The notes under the pieces: generated by a model | Databases searched by the model: none | Told to the model about the DNA's origin: nothing | Seen by the model: the letters and a program-made list of their open reading frames with translations, nothing else | Part shown: piece after piece, positions 58,807 through 64,000 of the stretch | Layout of the letters: each line of letters opens with the position of its first letter | Position numbering within the stretch: the stretch's first letter is position 1 | Position numbers and translations under genes: made by a program | Origin: Polynucleobacter sp. JS-JIR-II-b4 | GTDB lineage: Bacteria > Pseudomonadota > Gammaproteobacteria > Burkholderiales > Burkholderiaceae | Direction: 5' to 3' | DNA length: 64,000 bases | Assembly (NCBI RefSeq): GCF_018687815.1 | Contig: NZ_CP061306.1 | Coordinates: 1,054,001-1,118,000, forward strand

Positions 58807-59565
58807 CTATGCCTGACAAATAGCTAGAAAGTCTTGGGGATTCAAGGATGCTCCCCCAACCAATCCACCATCTATATCTGGCATGGCAAATAATTCAACA
58901 GCATTGTCAGGCTTGACACTGCCGCCGTACAAAATTCCAACGTGAGATGCAACATCCTCATTAAATTCAGCCAATTGCAGACGAATAGCACGATGCATAT
59001 CTTGCGCAACTTGGGCGCTGGCAACTTTGCCTGTACCGATCGCCCATACTGGCTCATAAGCAATTAAGCAATCAGCAAGACGATCTTGTAAAACACCCGC
59101 CTGCTTTGCAACTTGAGCACAAACAATCTCTTCCGCCCTGCCCGAATTTCTCTCATCAGCAGTCTCACCCACACAAATCACTGGAGTCATGCCATTGTCC
59201 AACACCTCGAGGGCTTTAGCAGCAACAGCCTCATCAACCTCTTGGTGCATTTGACGGCGCTCAGAGTGCCCAACGATGACATAAGTACAACCAAGTTCTT
59301 TGAGCATTGAGGCAGCAACCTCACCGGTATAAGCGCCTGAACCATGGGCTGATGCATCTTGTGCGCCTAGATTCAAAAAAGCCAATGAATGCTCTTTAAT
59401 CAACTGCGCACATTGGGATAAATACGTAAATGGCGGGCAAACCGCATATTTACGTCCTGACGGCATTCCACTCTCCATGCCACGAGCAACGGTTTTGATC
59501 CAATCTTGATTACTTGCAAGACTGCCATTCATTTTCCAATTGCCGATAACGATGAGTGGTCGCAT
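58807..59565 (-). CDS. tpiA: triosephosphate isomerase
   Basis: Interconverts dihydroxyacetone phosphate and glyceraldehyde-3-phosphate. Catalytic Lys in VIGNWKMNG, His in YVIVGHSERRQ, Glu in AYEPVWAIGTGKVAS, and the phosphate loop GILYGGSVKPDNA are all present. 252 residues. Between qor and secG. Confidence 0.97.
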   Translation of the reverse strand: MRPLIVIGNWKMNGSLASNQDWIKTVARGMESGMPSGRKYAVCPPFTYLSQCAQLIKEHSLAFLNLGAQDASAHGSGAYTGEVAASMLKELGCTYVIVGHSERRQMHQEVDEAVAAKALEVLDNGMTPVICVGETADERNSGRAEEIVCAQVAKQAGVLQDRLADCLIAYEPVWAIGTGKVASAQVAQDMHRAIRLQLAEFNEDVASHVGILYGGSVKPDNAVELFAMPDIDGGLVGGASLNPQDFLAICQA

Positions 59566-59582
59566 AGGGGTAATGAATATTT

Positions 59583-60581
59583 CTAAACAGTTAAAACAAT
59601 TTTGCCAACGTGCTCGGATGACTCCATCAATGCATGAGCATCTGCCGCTTGATCTAGCGTAAACGTTTTATAAATGACTGGCTTTAGTTTGCCAGCATTG
59701 AGCAAAGGCCAAACATTCTCAAAAAGCTGTTTGGTAATTTGCTTCTTAAATGAAACTGGGCGTGGACGTAAGGTTGAGCCGGTAATCGTTAAGCGACGGC
59801 GCAGAATCTGATTGGTACTCACTTCTGCTTTTGATCCGCCCTGGATTGCAATAATCACAATGCGCCCATCATCAGCGAGACAGTCAATTTCTTTTTGCAC
59901 GTAAGCGCCGGTGACCATATCAAGAATGACATTAACGCCTTTGCCATCTGTTGCCTTCTTCACTTCTTCTACAAAATCTTGTGTCTTGTAATTGATAGCG
60001 AGATCAGCACCCAATGCTACACATGCGGCACATTTTTCATCCGTACCAGCAGTTACAAATACTTTATGGCCTAAGGCTTTGGCGATCAGGATTGCAGTCA
60101 CGCCGATACCACTGGAGCCACCTTGAACCAATAAAGTTTCGCCTTCGGCCAATTGACCCCGCATGAAGACGTTGCTCCATACGGTATAAAACGTTTCAGG
60201 CAAAGCTGCAGCTTCTTGATCAGTAAACCCCTTAGGGTAAGGCAAGCACTGGGCTACAGGCGCAGTACACAAGTCAGCGTAACCACCACCTTGAACGAGT
60301 GCACAAACCTTATCACCCAGCTTTAAGCCAAATACATTATCAGGATGAGATAAATCACCGCCGACGATTTCACCGGCAACTTCAAGACCGGGAATATCAG
60401 ATGCGCCAGCTGGAACAGGGTAATGCCCCTTGCGTTGTAAAACGTCAGGTCGATTAATTCCAGCTGCCAGAACTTTGATCAAAATTTCACCAGTCCCAGC
60501 AGCAGGAGCTGCTGGATCAGGGCGAGTAGTTGGCACCAGCATTTCTGGGGCACCAAACTCCTTAATTTCAATAACGCGCAT
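59583..60581 (-). CDS. NAD(P)H quinone oxidoreductase, PIG3-like
   Basis: A zinc-free medium-chain reductase of 332 residues. It begins MRVIEIKEFGAPEMLV, has GINRPDVLQRKGHYPVPAGA and the nucleotide-binding VQGGSSGIGVTAILIAKALG, and ends ALMESSEHVGKIVL. This matches the PIG3 group of quinone reductases. The ATG at 60581 has GGGAG five bases upstream; the longer frame would run into pnp. It is a conserved neighbour of pnp and tpiA in the order. Confidence 0.93.
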   Translation of the reverse strand: MRVIEIKEFGAPEMLVPTTRPDPAAPAAGTGEILIKVLAAGINRPDVLQRKGHYPVPAGASDIPGLEVAGEIVGGDLSHPDNVFGLKLGDKVCALVQGGGYADLCTAPVAQCLPYPKGFTDQEAAALPETFYTVWSNVFMRGQLAEGETLLVQGGSSGIGVTAILIAKALGHKVFVTAGTDEKCAACVALGADLAINYKTQDFVEEVKKATDGKGVNVILDMVTGAYVQKEIDCLADDGRIVIIAIQGGSKAEVSTNQILRRRLTITGSTLRPRPVSFKKQITKQLFENVWPLLNAGKLKPVIYKTFTLDQAADAHALMESSEHVGKIVLTV

Positions 60582-60603
60582 AAATACTCCCGAGGCTTCT
60601 TGC

Positions 60604-62763
60604 TTAGGCAGTTTCGTCAGATGCAGGAGTTGCTTCAACAGCAACGCCAGCCAAAGGAGCAATCGTGCCTCCTTCATCAGCCATCGCAGCTTTCAATGAC
60701 AAACGTAAACGGCCACGCTCATCAGCAGCAAGCAATTTCACGCGAACCACTTGGCCTTCTGCCAAATAGTCTTTAACTTCTTTTACACGCTCATTAGAAA
60801 TCTCAGAGATGTGCAAGAGGCCATCTTTACCAGGAAGAATGTTGACCAAAGCGCCGAATTCGAGCAACTTCACAACTGGGCCTTCGTAGATCTTACCTAC
60901 TTCAGCTTCAGCGGTAATGCCTTCGATACGCGCTTTAGCTTCAGCCATACCTTCAGCGGAAGTAGAAGCAATTGTTACAGTGCCATCATCTTTGATGTCG
61001 ATGCTGCAGCCAGTTTCTTTGGTCAAGGCTTGAATTGTTGCGCCGCCTTTACCGATTACTTCACGGATCTTGTCTGGATGAATCTTGAAAGAAACCATAC
61101 GTGGGGCATGAGCTGACAATTCTGTACGAACTGAACCCATTGCTTCTTGCATTTTGCTCAAGATATGCAAACGGCCTTCTTTAGCTTGAGCCAAAGCGAC
61201 TTGCATAATTTCTTTAGTAATGCCCTGAACTTTAATGTCCATCTGGAGCGCAGTAATACCGTTAGCAGTACCTGCCACTTTAAAGTCCATGTCACCCAAG
61301 TGATCTTCGTCACCCAAGATATCAGTCAATACAGCAAAACGATTGCCGTCAAGAATCAAGCCCATTGCTACGCCAGCAACGTGTGCTTTAACTGGAACAC
61401 CAGCATCCATCATTGCTAAACAGCCGCCGCAAACAGAAGCCATGGATGAAGAACCATTGGACTCTGTAATTTCTGAAACCACGCGAATGCTGTATGCAAA
61501 ATCTTCAGCACTTGGCAATACTGGAATCAATGCACGCTTAGCCAAACGGCCATGACCAATTTCACGACGTTTTGGGCTACCTACACGGCCAGTTTCACCA
61601 GTGGCGAACGGAGGCATGTTGTAGTGGAACATGAAACGATCGCGGTATTCACCTTCGAGCGCATCAATGATTTGTTCATCACGAGCAGTACCTAAAGTTG
61701 CAACAACGAGAGCCTGTGTTTCACCACGGGTAAACAAGGCAGAACCGTGTGTACGTGGCAATACGCCGTTACGAATTTCAATCGGACGGACAGTGCGTGT
61801 ATCGCGACCATCAATACGTGGCTCACCGTTCAAAATCTGGCTACGAACAATCTTCGCCTCGATTTCAAACAAGATGTCGTTAACAGCTACCGCGTCAACA
61901 TCACCCTCTTCTTGTAACTTAGCTACAACTTCTTTAGTAATTTCTTTGAGTTTGTCTGAACGAGCCCCTTTTTGACGAATCTGATAAGCCTCGCGCAATG
62001 GCGCTTCAGCCAAAGCAGTAACCTTGGCGATAAATGGCTCATCTTTAGGAGCAGCAGTCCAATCCCACTCTGGCTTACCAGCTTCAGAAACCAATTCGTT
62101 GATAGCGTTAATCGCAGTCTGCATTTGGTCGTGACCATATACAACTGCACCTAACATGACTTCTTCAGAAAGCTGGTTAGCTTCAGACTCAACCATCAAT
62201 ACAGCGGCTTGTGTACCAGCAACGATCAAATCAAGTTCGCTAGTAGCTTGCTCTGTACGAGTTGGGTTCAAGAGGTATTGACCATTAGCGTAACCAACGC
62301 GTGCTGCGCCAACTGGGCCAGCAAATGGAATACCTGAAATAGCCAATGCTGCAGAAGCAGCGATCAAAGCAGGAATATCAGAAGGAACATCAGGGTTGAT
62401 AGACAACACATGAACAACTACTTGAACTTCGTTCAAGAAGCCTTCTGGAAACAAAGGACGTAATGGACGGTCGATCAAGCGGGAGATCAATGTCTCACCT
62501 TCTGATGGACGACCTTCGCGACGGAAGAAGCCGCCCGGAATCTTACCTGCTGCGTATGTTTTTTCTAGGTAGTCAACAGTCAACGGGAAAAAAGACTGGC
62601 CTGGCTTTGCAGACTTAGAGGCTACTACTGTGCCCATTACTACTGTGTCATCAACGTTAACAATAACAGCGCCACCGGATTGACGGGCGATCTCGCCTGT
62701 TTCCATAGTTACCTGATGATTGCCCCATTGAAAACTTTTTACTGCTTTTTTAAACATTGTCAT
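60604..62763 (-). CDS. pnp: polyribonucleotide nucleotidyltransferase (PNPase)
   Basis: A phosphorolytic 3'-5' exoribonuclease and degradosome part. 719 residues: first RNase PH domain, helical linker, second RNase PH domain (the catalytic region runs through [14 protein letters not shown] and SICGG-like [13 protein letters not shown]). A KH domain ([20 protein letters not shown]) and an S1 domain ([20 protein letters not shown]) follow. The ATG at 62763 is chosen for GGAG nine bases upstream; another ATG lies at 62757. Confidence 0.97.
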   Translation of the reverse strand: MTMFKKAVKSFQWGNHQVTMETGEIARQSGGAVIVNVDDTVVMGTVVASKSAKPGQSFFPLTVDYLEKTYAAGKIPGGFFRREGRPSEGETLISRLIDRPLRPLFPEGFLNEVQVVVHVLSINPDVPSDIPALIAASAALAISGIPFAGPVGAARVGYANGQYLLNPTRTEQATSELDLIVAGTQAAVLMVESEANQLSEEVMLGAVVYGHDQMQTAINAINELVSEAGKPEWDWTAAPKDEPFIAKVTALAEAPLREAYQIRQKGARSDKLKEITKEVVAKLQEEGDVDAVAVNDILFEIEAKIVRSQILNGEPRIDGRDTRTVRPIEIRNGVLPRTHGSALFTRGETQALVVATLGTARDEQIIDALEGEYRDRFMFHYNMPPFATGETGRVGSPKRREIGHGRLAKRALIPVLPSAEDFAYSIRVVSEITESNGSSSMASVCGGCLAMMDAGVPVKAHVAGVAMGLILDGNRFAVLTDILGDEDHLGDMDFKVAGTANGITALQMDIKVQGITKEIMQVALAQAKEGRLHILSKMQEAMGSVRTELSAHAPRMVSFKIHPDKIREVIGKGGATIQALTKETGCSIDIKDDGTVTIASTSAEGMAEAKARIEGITAEAEVGKIYEGPVVKLLEFGALVNILPGKDGLLHISEISNERVKEVKDYLAEGQVVRVKLLAADERGRLRLSLKAAMADEGGTIAPLAGVAVEATPASDETA

Positions 62764-62786
62764 TCTGATCTTCTCCAAATTGTTCA

Positions 62787-62841
62787 CGCAAAACTCACAT
62801 GAGAGTTGCGCTTGTCGTGGGATAAAGCAGTGTCACGACAA
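62787..62841 (-). promoter_or_regulatory. two hairpins in the pnp leader
   Basis: Just upstream of the pnp ribosome site the transcript can form TTGTCGTG / CACGACAA (62812-62819 with 62834-62841) and CGCAA...TTGCG (within 62787-62810). In E. coli a pnp leader stem cut by RNase III lets PNPase repress its own mRNA; a similar role here is inferred from position only. Confidence 0.5.
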
Positions 62842-62872
62842 CACTGGAGCGATTTAAGATCACAAGGGATGC

Positions 62873-62918
62873 CATTCCAGGGAGACTCTGAATCAACTTT
62901 CAGAAGCTCATTGGAATG
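62873..62918 (-). promoter_or_regulatory. nested hairpin in the rpsO-pnp spacer
   Basis: Arms CATTCCA (62873-62879) and TGGAATG (62912-62918) enclose an inner CTGAA / TTCAG stem. The same spacer holds other hairpins, so this is probably part of a processed leader. Confidence 0.4.
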
Positions 62919-62952
62919 ACACAATCCCCTACACAAATAATCTTGAAGCGCC

Positions 62953-63017
62953 CAAAAAAAACATGCCATCTGCTTAAGACTGAATCCGCTAAGAAACAAC
63001 CCTAAGATAGATGGCAT
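62953..63017 (-). terminator. terminator after rpsO
   Basis: On the minus strand ATGCCATCT (63009-63017) pairs with AGATGGCAT (62963-62971), with an inner CTTAGG / CTTAAG stem, and is followed by eight T residues. It lies 17 bases past the rpsO stop. It probably ends or attenuates transcription between rpsO and pnp. Confidence 0.7.
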
Positions 63018-63033
63018 TGCATACCGATAAGAA

Positions 63034-63303
63034 TTACTTACGGAGACCTAATTTCTCAATCAATGCGCGATAGCGATCCAAATCTTTGCCTTTGAGGTAA
63101 TCCAAGAGGCGACGGCGACGTGAAACCATCTTCAACAAACCACGACGGCTGTGATGATCTTTAGCGTTAGCCTTGAAATGGGGGGTTAATTCATTGATGC
63201 GGGCTGTGAGCAATGAAACTTGAACTTCAGGGCTACCCGTATCGTTTGCGCTGCGCGCGTTATCTTTGACGATTTCCGCCGTTTTAATATCAGCAACTGC
63301 CAT
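63034..63303 (-). CDS. rpsO: 30S ribosomal protein S15
   Basis: A primary binder of 16S rRNA. 89 residues, the usual length, with [39 protein letters not shown] and the ending [17 protein letters not shown] site sits eight bases before the ATG. It is upstream of pnp as in most bacteria. Confidence 0.98.
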   Translation of the reverse strand: MAVADIKTAEIVKDNARSANDTGSPEVQVSLLTARINELTPHFKANAKDHHSRRGLLKMVSRRRRLLDYLKGKDLDRYRALIEKLGLRK

Positions 63304-63405
63304 TTTTAATACTCCTTACTTGCGAACACTTGAGCTTTCACCCAACCTGTGTCGTGCGTGTTTAACAAAATAAAACAAAAAAGCTTTATAAATCAAAGCC
63401 ATCGA

Positions 63406-63414
63406 ATTGTAGCA
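63406..63414 (-). promoter_or_regulatory. candidate rpsO promoter (extended -10)
   Basis: On the minus strand TG-C-TACAAT is a good extended -10 element (TACAAT at 63406-63411), about 100 bases before the rpsO ATG. The -35 region is weak. Confidence 0.55.
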
Positions 63415-63461
63415 GACTGCGCCCTAAAAGATCGTGCAAGGCACCAGATATTGGTATGCTG

Positions 63462-63471
63462 TTGGTATAAA
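63462..63471 (+). promoter_or_regulatory. candidate promoter of the SYLF-domain gene
   Basis: TTGG-TATAAA gives an extended -10 (TATAAA at 63466-63471) about 50 bases before the ATG at 63521, with no clear -35. Confidence 0.4.
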
Positions 63472-63520
63472 TGACACAGAAAAACATTAAAAAACTATAT
63501 AAATCAATAACTTATAAATA

Positions 63521-64000
63521 ATGAACCCTATTTTCCGCTCCTTGGCGACCCTCGTTACCCTCTATTTTTGTCTAAACGGTGCTGTTTTGGCGCAATTTTC
63601 GAACCCATTTGGATCAGATAAAACGGTTGCCCAGCAACGCCAAGAAATCCTCAAAAAGAATGATGAAATTTTGAGGCACCTATACCAAGTACAACCCAAA
63701 GCCAAAGAGCTCATTGATAAATCCGTTGGATATGCGACCTTTAGCAACTTCGGCATGAAGATTCTGATTGCAGGAGGTGGAACCGGTAGCGGCGTTGTGA
63801 TTCTCAAAGCAAATAAGAAGACCATCTATATGAATATGGCTGAAGTTCAGGCTGGCTTGGGTTTTGGCATCAAATCATTTCAGAATATTTTTGTATTTGA
63901 AACTGAGGCAGCCATGAACGATTTTGTAAATTCTGGATGGACGTTTGGTGGGCAAGTTACAGCAGCAGCCAAATACGAGAAAAATGGAGACGCCTATCAA
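63521..64000 (+). CDS. SYLF (YSC84-like) lipid-binding domain protein, 3' truncated by window edge
   Basis: The frame is open from ATG 63521 to the window end, 160 codons with no stop. A signal peptide (about 1-23, ending GAVLAQ) is followed by a mature part with IDKSVGYATFSNFGMKILIA and GGGTGSGVVI. NMAEVQAGLGFGIKSFQNIF and FETEAAMNDFVNSGWTFGGQ follow. This order matches the SYLF domain, a phosphoinositide/lipid-binding fold first known in eukaryotes and common in bacterial periplasmic proteins of unknown role. It diverges from rpsO. Confidence 0.85.
   Translation, partial: MNPIFRSLATLVTLYFCLNGAVLAQFSNPFGSDKTVAQQRQEILKKNDEILRHLYQVQPKAKELIDKSVGYATFSNFGMKILIAGGGTGSGVVILKANKKTIYMNMAEVQAGLGFGIKSFQNIFVFETEAAMNDFVNSGWTFGGQVTAAAKYEKNGDAYQ

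Noticed and set aside
62784..63017. 77-aa open frame on the minus strand in the rpsO-pnp spacer
   Set aside because: It spans the terminator and leader hairpins, has no ribosome site or recognisable domain, and overlaps the pnp start. Structured RNA explains the region better.

Overview
The window is a stretch of chromosome from a betaproteobacterium of the Burkholderiaceae, most likely Polynucleobacter or a close relative. The moderately low GC content, the protein sequences (FtsH, NuoA-N, GlmM, PrpE) and the gene neighbourhoods (rlmE-ftsH-folP-glmM, carA-carB-greA, rpsO-pnp-qor-tpiA-secG-tRNA-Leu-nuoA-N) all point there. This rests on reading alone; no database search was run.

Layout. Bases 1-3308 hold the end of an FAD-linked oxidase, a small unknown protein, a haloacetate dehalogenase-type hydrolase and three small exported proteins (EF-hand, DUF3313 lipoprotein, Cys-motif lipoprotein). 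Bases 3386-8405 are bounded by a perfect 47-bp direct repeat of the 3' part of tRNA-Arg(TCT). The intact tRNA stands at the right end, so this looks like an integrase-less genomic island of about 5 kb. It carries four exported proteins: two predicted outer-membrane proteins and an N-terminal-nucleophile amide hydrolase in one operon, followed by an amidohydrolase. tRNA-Pro(TGG), a DUF2946-like protein and a ZnuD-like TonB receptor follow. Next comes a minus-strand operon of a CYTH-like protein with two half-size chromate transporters.

Bases 13162-24368 are housekeeping: glmM, folP, ftsH, rlmE, yhbY (opposite strand), a DUF4149 protein, greA, carB and carA. Then come prpE, mltD and gloB on the minus strand. 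Head to head with gloB runs a plus-strand series: a methyltransferase, rnhA, an RND efflux adaptor and pump, and dnaQ, the last three joined by overlapping start and stop codons. Bases 35308-43533 are metabolic genes: tartrate/D-malate dehydrogenase, SprT-like protein, amidase, Bug-type binding protein, old yellow enzyme, mmsA, DUF1178 protein and a Nudix hydrolase.

Bases 43657-62763 form one minus-strand block, pnp-qor-tpiA-secG-tRNA-Leu(GAG)-nuoA to nuoN. It encodes the complete 14-subunit proton-pumping NADH dehydrogenase (complex I). rpsO lies upstream of pnp with a structured, terminator-bearing spacer. The window ends inside a SYLF-domain gene on the plus strand.

Most of the window is ordinary core genome. 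The accessory interest lies in the tRNA-Arg island with its all-exported hydrolase cassette, the CYTH-chromate transporter operon, and the RND pump placed between rnhA and dnaQ. No CRISPR array, insertion sequence, integrase or riboswitch was recognised.
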